Shown piece after piece: positions 22,360 to 32,268 of a stretch of 64,000 nt of DNA (the stretch's first letter is position 1; each line of letters starts with the position of its first letter). The position numbers and the translations under genes are program-made. This DNA is from Stachybotrys elegans (lineage: Eukaryota; Ascomycota; Sordariomycetes; Hypocreales; Stachybotryaceae): the NCBI GenBank assembly GCA_020746835.1, contig JAGPNK010000014.1, positions 744,001-808,000 on the forward strand. Direction: 5' to 3'. The notes beneath the pieces were generated by a model, which saw only the letters and a list, made by a program, of their open reading frames with translations, was not told the DNA's origin and made no database searches.

Positions 22360-24682
22360 TAGCCCGAATCTTCTCGGATCCGTTTGCACGCCGAGCGATA
22401 TTGCATTCTTTGCCACGGTAAACTGGAGATCTTCTGGGAAAAAACCCGATGGTCTTGTAGCAAGGACGATGCCTGGATGGGCAATGTGATAGCCTGTGAG
22501 AAATTGCCTTGCATATCTGCCGTGCCTTCTGTTGACTTCGACCTGCAGTCTTTCAACTTCAACAAGCCAATGATGCTTCCAACCAGCAAGAACCTGACTT
22601 TTGCCAGTTCAGAATCGACCTCGATATCCTGGGCTGCCGTCCCGATCACCAGAGGGCACCCAGACCTAACATACTGCAAGACAACGGCATACGCTTATGC
22701 TTCAGGCCATACTGCCAGCGCTGCGATTTCAAGAACAGCCTCCACTTTGTGCACACAACTTGCCTCCAACTGGCGCAGCGAGTAATGACGGATTTTGCCA
22801 CTCGGGATCTTTTTTCCATCACCGCAATGGGCCGCCCAATGGTCTGGAGCCGCTCTACAGCGACCTTTATGAACCCGCGTTTTGATTCCACCGCCTTGGG
22901 CCTGCTTGTCAAGTACGCTGGCGACACTGATCTTGGCAAGCTGGTATCGGATATCAATAAACGTGTCCCACTCGAGTTGGAGACAATGATATACCGCTCT
23001 GTTTCTGGACCCCTTCGGTCTTTCTTACACTGCTTGACTAACGTGTCTGCGTATCAGGCCTGTGGTCAGCGGAGCATCAACATCTACTCACCCACAACTA
23101 CTTACTTCCCCTTTCGAGATTGTGACGGGTTCGATAGCATCCAAGTCAAGCTTGTTAAAATCCTTGGTGAGAATTGCATCGGAGAGATTAGTGCTCTGAA
23201 CCATGGCGCCGAACGAAACGAAACGATAACCACAGCTTCCGCCAGCACCGTCATCGCGGTCCAGGTCTCCTTAGGCTACTATGGCCTAACGGCTATTCGA
23301 TACTTGTTGCAGGGTGGTGGTGCCTCTGCGTGGGCTGGGTCCCCTCAGCATGAGTGGATAACGACATATCCCATACAAGACCCCAGACAGCTGCAAGTCG
23401 TCTCAGATGTAAGGTGAGTCAATGCGTTTATATCTATCCGTCACTAAATGGCATACCAGGGCTTCAAAGTGGTTCAAGTCAAGGTGGCCACTGGATCAGC
23501 TTCAGTACCTCTTCCTCCCGATGACCGAACACAAATCTTCTGGGACCAGCCCCCCGAGGCGGCGTTTCGGAAAGACATTGCTTTATCGATACTGCAAATT
23601 TAAGTCCTCCCATACGATACAACCAAGGGGCTCGACTCATGCAAAATCTTGAACTCCGTGATGTTGACATTACGTGCTTTACTGTGTTTTGCACTGCATA
23701 CGGAGTGAGCAGCATTCAGCTCAATGGAGATTCGCGGAAGCACGTCGGTCCACTAAAAAGGGGTATTGCAAGGACATACTATTTGGCCCGAGGAGAGTCT
23801 TTTAGGTCTGTCACTTTGGTAACTGGTACCCAGCCACCACCTTACCCTGAAAAGCAGGGTTTCTTTCTAATTGTGCGAGCAAATCCTGTCCCCGCTCTAT
23901 CATTGTCGAGGTTACTTACAGTCTTAGATGATGACATCCCATGGACGAAGTCTGTATTACGGCCCGTCATGTATAGGATCTCTTCCCAATGCACGGTTTT
24001 TGAACGTCAACCAGGACCCAACTGAAAGTGTAGCCGGCATCTTCCTGGACCCAACTACCCCGATGCTCATTTTCAGGGACACCATTGGTGTTACATTGTA
24101 TCAGAAAGAGCCATTCTGCCACCTCGATACTGCGTTCTCTTTGCCAGCCATCAGGCGCCTTGAACCGTCCTCGTTCTTGAGCATGAGTGATTCTACGTGG
24201 CACCTCACTAAATGTCGCTTCGTCAATGTCCAAGAAATTCAACTTCAGAAATTCGACGAACGCTGCAAAGGAATACGTGTTGAGCACCAGGACAGCAGAA
24301 TTGAAGTCTTGGGACAATGGGATCCGTCCAACGCTGCTGCGACCTCTTGTGTATACAAGAGCTGCGATGGGCCCCTTTCAGCCCTGGTATTTACATATTC
24401 TCAAACCCCGGAACCGACTAAGCGTTACGTGAAGAGAATAGAGCCAGTTCCGTCTATCCCTTTTCGCGAGTCTCCTCCAGGCGTCTTTGTCTGGCACAAC
24501 CTTGAATCTGTGAGTTATGCAGCTTGGCACCTTGCTTTCCATGGACTATTACTTACTTACCTATACAGGAGCTTGCCTGGTGGTTTACAGAATACTCGGA
24601 CCATATCGAAGCCTGGAACGGAGTAGATGAGACATTTCGCATTCCCGCAACATCTCAAATTCCACCCACCATGGGGAAATGA
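22264..24682 (+). pseudogene. Decayed ascomycete gene with SDEEY-repeat N-terminus, Cys-rich motifs and an F-box-like helix
   Basis: From ATG 22264 the frame encodes six SDEEY-type units, then meets TAG at 22360-22362. The same frame continues with CILCHGKLEIFWEKTRWSC. Intron gtgaga...ctgcag (about 22494-22546) joins it to FRPYCQRCDFKNSLHFVHTTC and then VPLELETMIYRSV, which resembles an F-box first helix. The intron at 23409-23459 gives GFKVVQVKVATGSASV. A one-base frame change occurs near 23600 (CAAATTTAAGTCC), after which reading resumes with ARLMQNLELRDV. Further introns at 23873-23927 and 24510-24568 lead to ELAWWFTEYSD and a stop at 24682. Introns and C-terminus are otherwise intact, so decay looks recent, or the stop and shift are assembly errors. 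From memory it resembles a family expanded in ascomycete accessory regions, but I cannot give a function. Zinc binding by the Cys/His clusters is inferred. Confidence 0.6.
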
Positions 24683-25871
24683 GCGAACCAAACACAAGGC
24701 AGCAGAGCGCGCTACCGGATAGAGATCATTCAGATGATGAATTGGTGGGATTTAGGACGACGAGCCAGGCGATTATGAGCACTATTAGGATGTTGGGCTT
24801 AATGAGAACAGATAGACAATATCCATGCTTTTCTAGTTCATAAGAGTACTTCACAAAGCAATTAGATTGATATCTACCTTTCGAGATCTTTAGTCTTCTA
24901 GGAAGTTAGATGCTTTCTATCTTAGAGATCCTTTTTGTCCTCGGATTTCCTTTAGATCTATGATGTAGTAGGTACGTCCAGTGTGGAAAAAAAGAACAAT
25001 AGTATATGCGAACAATAGTGGCCTTGCTACCCGCAGGACCAAAGAACAGTGTCAAACAATGAAGGGATCGTCAGACTGTAGCATACAATATTGACATCTC
25101 CCGTTGGCTGGAGCCAGAGAACAATGAGGGGGCTGCAGCAGCGGCAGCGGCAGCAAAAGCGTATGCAGTCGGGGGGACCTACGGTTAGCAGACTGGCCTC
25201 GATGTGTGTATATACCGTTCGTCGGCCTGTTCATCTAGCCCTTACGTTTCCTTTAGATCTATGTGGCTTTATGCGAGCCTTAACTACATCGTGCAGCTAT
25301 CTCTCTCGCCACTATAGGGCTTGTAAAGTCAAAGATAGCCTGTTTTAATAGACAGGGTTAGTCATGTGTCTGTTACAAGGTCTTAGCTGGGGTCTTCATG
25401 ACTTCATTAGCAAGCGTGTTGTTATGTGGGTATTTTAGGGGATCTTGTTTATCTTGGTGTCTTGTAGTAGGCATGGCTTGCTTGTGTGGTGGAAGTAAGA
25501 TAACTGGCAGATATTAATGTCGATGAAGAAATCGTTCTATCCTTACAGCAGGAACTGGAGAGTGTATTATAGACAGTGAAGCTCTAATAGATTGTTATAC
25601 AGTAATCTTAACGTCCCTGGACACGGTTGTCTCTCCTTTGCTTAATGAATCAACTGCACAAAGCCAAAGCCATCGGCAGTGTTGATCAAGTCACTGACCT
25701 TTGCTGGCAGCCTTGATAATGACCTCTACTGGCAGCTATAATAATACCCCCCTATTTTATTAGGCAAATTATGATAAGCTACCTTACTAATATGTGGTAT
25801 TGGCATCTTAATGACCCTTAGCTATATGATAGTGGGTTGAGGGTGGCTATCTATAGAAATGTGGTGGCCAT
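24683..25871. other. AT-rich non-coding stretch containing element R1
   Basis: About 1.2 kb with many TAG/TAA triplets in all frames, richer in A+T than the flanking genes. It contains the short insertion element described separately (24963-25246). The rest (25264-25871) has no coding character and may be older transposon debris, though no family can be named. Confidence 0.55.
24946..25263 (-). mobile_element. Family R retroposon-like element, copy R1, with 17-bp target duplications
   Basis: A 284-bp body (24963-25246) lies between two perfect 17-bp copies of TTTCCTTTAGATCTATG (24946-24962 and 25247-25263). The body matches copies at 56567-56835 and 57361-57507 and the fragment at 47612-47659. 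All four share the end with GTAGGTGCGT-type sequence followed by TGTGGAAAAAAGAACAATA. The other end is reached only by R1 and R2 (CTAGCCCTTRCG). Shared terminus plus variable far end is the pattern of 5' truncation by target-primed reverse transcription, which places the element 3' end on the left and its sense strand on minus. No open frame and no clear Pol III A/B boxes were found. It could also be an unusual MITE, but there are no terminal inverted repeats. Confidence 0.7.
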
Positions 25872-27399
25872 CTAATTACCTCCATCTTCAAAAAGACAAT
25901 CCAGTGACCCGCGAATCCGGTCCAGCCGCTGACCGTTGCCCCAGTCGAGAATATTGCGAACGTACTTGCGGAAGTTGAGATAATGCTCAGGATCATGGAG
26001 GAGGAAGCTACCAACTCTGGCCATGTAGTAGTCGAGCTGGAACTGACACCATGTAACATACAGCCGCGCCTCTGTGCCGTTCGTGGCGACGCTAAACACC
26101 ACGCTGTCGATGGGCCGAGCCGAGCTGCTCCTGCACTGTCTCAGGCGCTGGTTGAATGTTTCGGCCATGTTGACACAGGATGCCGAGCCACCGAGGCACT
26201 GGTTCGTCGCTGCCCACAGGTTGCCGCCCCCGGATGGCCCTTGGCCTTCGAACTCGACGAGGAGGAAGGGATGCATCAGGCCCTCGTCGTTGGCTACCAT
26301 TTCCGCGCCCATGGAGATGAGCTGGGATTGTTGCTGGTGGAAGGCTCTCGGCCGGTTGTACCCGTAGAGCATGTCGGGCACAGGATTGCTGATGTTGAGA
26401 CCAAAGCCCATGGTAGGGACAGTATGTTTGGCCATCGGTTGTCTGTCAACGCGCCGAAGGCTGTCGATTGGGCCCGGGTTAGGGAATATAGCGTGCTTGA
26501 AGTAGTGCTCGACTTGATGCTCCCCAGCCCCCAGCCAGAGCTCGTTCAACTCCTCGTCTTGTTCGATATCCTCCCGCAGCGGCTCTGGAGAACCACGGTC
26601 AAGGCTGATAAGTCGCACAATGTCAGCAACCCGCGGGGGTAACGGGTCGTGAAGAGCGCGGATGAAGATGTTGTTAGCAGCCAGATTCATGTCTCGGTAA
26701 TTGGGGCTCTCGACGAGGCTCCTCCCAGCCGGCGATGAGGAGGTCCTGGGGACGGTCGACAGTGCCGTTGAACCGCCGCTCCTATCGGCCCATGAAAAGG
26801 AATCAGCCGAGGCGGAGTAGAGTGGCGCTGCGATACTCTGAGGCTCTTGCTTCACATCTATGGCTGGTGCGGATCGTGCAAGCTCTCTCGGGACTGGGCT
26901 GGCACCTCCGGGCTGGAGATGGCTATCCGACCGGCAGTGCGCATCCCGATCAGCCCCAACAGCCTCCAGCCAATCCAGCACGAAGCTTTTCTCGGAATAG
27001 GCACGAGGATGCGACGGGGGAGGATCGGCAAAGGTCTCGAGAATGGAAGCATAGGGGGCGTTTGGCCTCGGATGGTAGAGGAGCGGCGTCTGCGAAGACG
27101 ACTGCATGAGTGTTTGGCTATAGAAGTGGAAGAGTAATTGTATGCAAACGCACATTGTCTGTGGCTTGGCTTTCTTCGGTGCCAACCTCAGGAGGGAGCG
27201 GGCTCGCCAGCCGAGCCCTTTTCTCAGGCGGCGGGTCAGACTCGTCGAACTGTCTCTTTGGTGGTCTCTCTGGAGCGCCACTGGGGAGAGCAAGCAACGA
27301 GGAGGGTGCGACGGCAGCGTCTGGACGATGCTCTTGCGGGCCCTTGGGCAGCCTCGCACGAGGTCGCCTGGGCAGAGCTTTGAGAACTCTATGATCCAT
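25872..27399 (-). CDS. DUF7924-like fungal protein, possible PD-(D/E)XK fold
   Basis: Exons 27399-27154 and 27101-25872 (52-bp intron, acceptor atgcag) give 491 aa. The N-terminal 160 aa are basic and proline-rich with PKRQFDESDPPPEKRARL, a possible nuclear signal. The C-terminal half carries PVPDMLYGYNRP, then LMHPFLLVEFEGQGPSGGG, LWAATNQCLGGSASCVNMAE and DYYMARVGSFLL, a pattern I associate with fungal DUF7924 proteins. An Asp followed by a hydrophobic strand with E-x-K is reminiscent of PD-(D/E)XK nucleases; here the second position reads E-x-E, so the lysine may be lost. Members are multicopy and common in accessory DNA. Its place beside a tRNA and small elements fits that. Biological role unknown. 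An upstream in-frame ATG at 27456 would add 19 residues. Confidence 0.6.
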
Positions 27400-27985
27400 G
27401 GTAGCAAGACGGAAGGAAACGGTAATGAATGACCGTGTATATTGCGGGTTGACCAAGCGGCTTGCTTATCTGTGAGGAAGATGTCTGGAGATGGGGGATC
27501 AATTGCGAGGGAAGCTGTCATTGGCGCATACCTATATTATGTACCCAAAGCCACCCAAAGAGCGCGGGGTGGTTGCTGGCCGTCCAGAAGCCGGCAGATG
27601 AAACAGGCCATCTCATCCGGATAAGAGGCAGCCAGGCAGCAGAAGGACGCCTGCTTGCGTATATTACAGACTATGACGGCCTTGATTCAGCTGAGCTGCG
27701 CTCTGTATGCAGGGAGCCATCAGCCGCCATGGTCAGGGATCTTTCCCTCGCCCTGCTTGTTCTTTTTGCCACGACGATCTGCGACTGAGGCAGCTGAGAT
27801 GGCATCGATAGAGAGAGGGAGGCACGCATGGCCTCTGCTGATGACAATCACCTTTGAGCCGCCATACCGCAAAGCTAGCGTGAGTTTGATGGTGTATTGA
27901 CCATGGTCGGCTTTTTCACCAACCCATCCATCTCCATATGTGTGGCAGCCTTGATGATATCCAATAAATCCCCAAACTAACATCT
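27400..27985. other. Spacer between the DUF7924-like gene and tRNA-Leu copy 2
   Basis: About 590 bp with no supported gene. It presumably holds the promoter of the minus-strand DUF7924-like gene. Confidence 0.5.
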
Positions 27986-28083
27986 GGTGAGATGGCCGAG
28001 TTGGTTATGGCGCCAGGTTAAGGTTATCTTAACACAATTTCCTGGTGGGGCAACCCTCGTGGGTTCGAATCCCACTCTCATCA
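27986..28083 (+). tRNA. tRNA-Leu (anticodon AAG) with 16-nt intron
   Basis: Same 82-nt mature sequence as the minus-strand copy at 21729-21828, read on the plus strand. The only internal difference is in the intron, where two bases of ACATACA are missing, leaving 16 nt. The anticodon loop TTAAGG, the CTTAA complement in the intron, the long variable arm and the T arm are intact. The 3' flank is also shared (TTTCTTTT versus TTTCTTTTT), so similarity extends a little past the gene and gives a good Pol III terminator at 28088-28092. Confidence 0.93.
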
Positions 28084-28735
28084 TTTCTTTTTGCCTGTTC
28101 TTGCTTCATCATAAAGCTCTTCTTTTTGCTGTTGTTGGTGATGTCGACAGACGACTTTTCGTGGTTGAGGCTGGATCGTGGGTGGTGGCGAGGGCGAGGG
28201 CAGTTGGCAGTGGCTGTGAGTTCTGACAGTAGCGCCTGCTGTAAGTAGGCGCTAACCAGCCCATTGACTCTGCAGTCCAAATTGCATCGCCTGAGCTACC
28301 TAGAAGTACCTGAAGTTCACGCTGTCCCTTATGCGCCCGCATGTATCTGAATGTACTGTTATCCTGCAGGCCTCGCGGCACCCTCCAGGATTCGGAGCAC
28401 GGGGCCCCTAATCCAAAAGCAGGAACCGAAACACCAACTGGATATCGACCAGGTTCCGTCTACGTGTTGCCTCACATCCCATCCCTGATTCCCTGATTTC
28501 CAGACTCTGATTCTCTGATTCAACCCACCGAACCGCGTCGCAACCTCCCAAGACCCTCTCGTTGTCGCCCATTCCGCCCACCAGCAGACGCATCGAAACC
28601 TCACCGACCGCACGCCCACGAACTGGTCCAGCCTCGTGAGCTGAGGCGCCGTCGATTCGCCCGCCGCCCACCCGAAACCGCGCGGGTCGCCTCTCCCTCC
28701 CTCCTCCCTCTCTACCAACGAGCCCATCCTCCATC
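28084..28735. other. Promoter and 5' leader of SED5
   Basis: 650 bp from the tRNA to the SED5 ATG. The last 150 bp are C-rich on the plus strand with pyrimidine tracts (CTCCCTCCCTCCTCCCTC near 28691), typical of fungal transcription starts. No other gene is seen. Confidence 0.5.
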
Positions 28736-29817
28736 ATGGCCGTCGCTTCCATCCAGGACCGAACCGCCGAGTTCAAGTCGGTCCTCGCGCAGGCCCAGCG
28801 CCGCCAGAACCAGAGCAAGGTCGGGTCGCAGAGGCGATCGCTCCTGACGGATTCGCAAAAGGCCAACGCCGACGGAAATGCGCGGCCCCGGCGATCCGAC
28901 TTTGCCAGAAAGGCCGCCGAGATTGGCCGCGGCATCTCGGCCACCATGGCCAAGCTGGAGAAGCTTGCGCAGCGTGAGTTGCCCGCGCTGGATAACCCGA
29001 GGGGGGGCTGGATGCTGACGGGGAATAGTCGCGAAGCGCCGCACCATGTTCGACGACCGACCGGTAGAAATCGGCGAGCTCACCTTTGTCATTAAGCAGG
29101 ACCTGGCAGCGCTCACCCAGCAGATCGGAGCCCTGTCAGCGCTGTCGCAGCAGCACAAGCCGAACCAGGAGGGCGAGCACAACAACAACGTCGTCCACCT
29201 GCTCAAAGCCAAGCTGAGCGACGTGGGCGTCAACTTCAAGGGTGTGCTCGAGGAGCGCACCAAGAACATGCAGGCCTCGCGCTCTCGGACCGAGAACTTT
29301 GTCTCCTCCGTCTCCCAGCACGCGCAGCCCGCCCTGCAGCAGTCGGCATCGCCGCTCTACGGCACCCCGAACCGATCCTCCCCCGCGCCCGGCGCCTCCG
29401 ACACGCTCTCGCTCAACCCCGTGGGCGACCAGCAGCTGCTCCAGATGGAGGAGGCGCAGCCCTCCAACACGTACATCCAGCAGCGAGGCGAGGCCATTGA
29501 GCAGATCGAGAGGACTATCAGCGAGCTGGGTGGCATCTTTGGCCAGCTGGCGACCATGGTGTCGGAGCAGGGCGACATGATCCAGCGCATCGATGCCAAC
29601 ACCGAGGACGTGGTGGACAACGTCGAGGGCGCGCAGAGGGAGCTGCTCAAGTACTGGTCGCGCGTGTCGAGCAACCGTTGGCTAATAGCGCAAATGTTTG
29701 GCGTGCTCATGATATTTTTCCTGTGAGTTCTCCACCCATACCCCTATCTCTTTTCATATGGCAAGACGGCTAACCGACCTCTTCTTCTGCAGGCTCTGGG
29801 TTTTGGTTTCGGGATAG
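28736..29817 (+). CDS. SED5: Sed5/syntaxin-5 t-SNARE
   Basis: Exons 28736-28973, 29029-29722 and 29793-29817 give 318 aa, the usual Sed5 length. The N-terminal peptide (SIQDRTAEFKSVL) is the Sly1-binding type. Residues about 60-165 form the Habc bundle (ELTFVIKQDLAALTQQI). The Qa-SNARE helix is around 220-285, including IQQRGEAIEQIERTISELGG with the zero-layer glutamine within the QLATMV/EQGDMIQRID region. The chain ends in a single membrane anchor (LIAQMFGVLMIFFLLWVLV), split by the last intron so that the final exon encodes only eight codons. Sed5 sits on cis-Golgi membranes and drives ER-Golgi and intra-Golgi fusion. Confidence 0.93.
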
Positions 29818-30702
29818 AAGAATGGTAGACGGGCAAGAGAAATCGGACAAGACGACGCGCAAAAGGCCGCAGGGCACGGCTACGATGCGCTTCCTTCAGG
29901 GATACCACTGCAAACGGGTAATTTGTTATAGCTGGCTTTTATTACTATTTGACAGGGCCTCTCTGTGCCTTGGCCGGGGTGCATGGGAGGCTCTTTTACT
30001 TCCGGATTCTTCTAGGTGTAGTGGTATCATACTTTTTATTTTGTATTTCTTCGCTATTAGAGAAGACAGTCCCAGCGATGGTTTTAATCACGCCTCGAGA
30101 GTCTTGCACGGCCACCTATTCATGAAGATAAACAGGGGCATGCACCCTGATCTCGTTCTTGGTGCGGCAGCGAAGACGGCCTTATCCTGACCACACCACC
30201 ACATCCTCTCTGTAGATTGCGGCATCGATCCTGCAGCGGGTGATTCGTCAGACCAGAAGCAGAGCAGATACGGCATTGACGCTCCTCGGCCCAATTCATA
30301 TCGCAACAGCCATACACATGCTCTCGCCTAGCCTCGACGCAACCTGATATGAAGCACCGCATAGGCTAAACCTCCCATCTCGTCACCCCCTCTGATTCGT
30401 CCCGCCGAGGAGCCTTTTTATTTAGCAAACCCATTCCTAGTCGCGATCCACCACAGAGGGGCTGGGCAGAGCAGAGGCAACCGGCGTCGGTCCAAACCAC
30501 CCCGGGCCCCTCGGTTTGATTTCTCCGCTGGCTACTTTTGCACCCAGCATGAGAGACGGGAAGCCGACCTAATGACCCCCCGCGTAAGGAGAAGGAGAAA
30601 GGATACGCGGGGGGCCAGAAGGTCGCTCTGCTGCTAATAGCTCTCCCCCCATTCTGCCGCCCTTTCGCTGCGCGTCATGACCGAGGTTGCTGCATCACTC
30701 GC
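29818..30702. other. SED5 3' region and aldo-keto reductase promoter
   Basis: About 0.9 kb with no supported gene. The right part has C-rich stretches such as ACCACCCCGGGCCCCTC (near 30497) that could hold stress-response or carbon-regulator sites, but no specific operator can be assigned. Confidence 0.45.
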
Positions 30703-30849
30703 ATGGATTGCTGTCCCGCCTTAAACCGCCTGCGACTCCTCTCTGCTCCGCGCGTTGTGAAACCTGTTCTTCCTGCTTCACTCCTTCTTCCTCCTCGCCG
30801 ATATACCGCTGCATCTTCTTCTCTGCTTAGACTTCGACGGTTTGCGACA

Positions 30850-32166
30850 ATGACGGACAAGACTTTTACTCTCAACGACGGCAACAAGATCCCCGCCGTG
30901 GGACTAGGTATGCTTCGATTCATTGTTTCCCCCCCTTCTTGTTGTCGTGGTGTTGCTTCCCCAGATGGTTTTGCTGTTTTTTGGCGGGGTAAATTTGCAT
31001 GTGGAGGAGGGGCAGCATCATTGTAGCAACAACACCACACCACTGCCGCCAATGGAATTGCAACGACATGATGCTTACGAACCCCCGAAAATAGGAACCT
31101 GGAAGTCGGCCGGCGGCGAGGTCCAGACAGCAGTCTCCTACGCCCTCAAGAATGGCTACAAGCTCATCGACGGCGCCTACTGCTACGCCAACGAGGACGA
31201 GGTCGGCCTCGGTCTCAAGGAGGCCTTCGATGCGGGCGTCAAGCGCGAGGACATCTTTGTCGTCACCAAGATCTGGGCCACCTACATGAGCCGCGTCGAG
31301 CTGGGCCTCGACAAGAGCTTGAAGTCCCTGGGGCTGGATTATGTCGATCTTGTGCTGGTGGTGAGTAGCCCACCGTCTGAAAGTTGACGAATCATGCTAA
31401 TTGTCGTGGCAGCACTGGCCTGTCCTGATGAACCCCGAGGGCAACGAAGATAGGTTCCCGACGCTGCCTGACGGCTCGCGCGACATCCTGCGCGACTGGA
31501 ACCACGTCGACGGCTGGAAGGAGATGGAGAAGCTGCCCGCCACCGGAAAGACCAAGAGCATCGGCGTCAGCAACGTGCGATCCCCCTCTACCTTTTCCCG
31601 GGCCTTCTGCCTCGTGCGCGTTTACTGACAAGCGGATGTTATAGTACAGCAAAAAGTACCTCGACGAGCTCCTCGCCAGCTGCACCATCAAGCCCGCCGT
31701 CAACCAGATCGAGAACCACCCCCTCCTGCCCCAGTCCGAGATCGTAGAGCTCTGCAAGGAGCACAACATCCACATCATGGCCTACAGCCCCCTCGGCAGC
31801 ACGGGCAGCCCGCTCTTCAAGGACGAGGCCATCATCAAGCTCGCCGAGAAGAAGGGCGTCACGCCCGCCACCATCCTCATCAGCTGGCACGGTAAGCCCC
31901 TCCCCTCCATCCTCTTAAACTTGGTATCCGTACTGCATTTCTGACATTTTTTTTTTCTTTTCGTAAAAGTCGCCAACGGTCGCACCGTCGTCCCCAAGTC
32001 GGTCAAGCCCGAGCGCATCGAGGCCAACAAGACGGTGGTCGAGTTTGACGGTGACGATCTCCAGGTGCTCAAGGACTACACCGAGGACATCAACAAGAGA
32101 AAGGCCTGGGAGCGCTTCGTGTACCCCGCCTTCAACATTGATTTCGGCTTCCCCGACAAGTCATAG
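30850..32166 (+). CDS. NADP-dependent aldo-keto reductase, glycerol dehydrogenase/Gcy1-like
   Basis: Exons 30850-30907, 31095-31360, 31413-31574, 31645-31891 and 31970-32166 give 309 aa. The AKR catalytic tetrad is visible: Asp45 and Tyr50 in IDGAYCYANE, Lys78 in VVTKIW and His109 in LVLVHWPVL. The insert NPEGNEDRFPTLPDGSRDI and the C-terminal VPKSVKPERIEANK (NADP-binding) match fungal glycerol dehydrogenases of the Gld1/Gcy1 type, which interconvert glycerol with dihydroxyacetone or glyceraldehyde. Other polyol or aldehyde substrates are possible. The gene is tail to tail with a polyol-type dehydrogenase 100 bp away. The frame stays open upstream to ATG 30703, adding 49 residues that look like a mitochondrial presequence (see findings); 30850 is chosen because the homologous core starts there. 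Confidence 0.88.
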
Positions 32167-32268
32167 CGAGGCCAAAAGGATGTTATCTAGTAGACATACA
32201 TGATAGAGCATTAGACTTGCAATTCCTGTACCTGCCACTGCCCATGTCTCGCGGACCTGTGTTGTTTA

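Noticed and set aside
24683..25871. RIP-mutated transposon body
   Set aside because: The stretch is AT-rich but I could not identify any degenerate transposase or reverse-transcriptase frame, and base composition alone is not enough.
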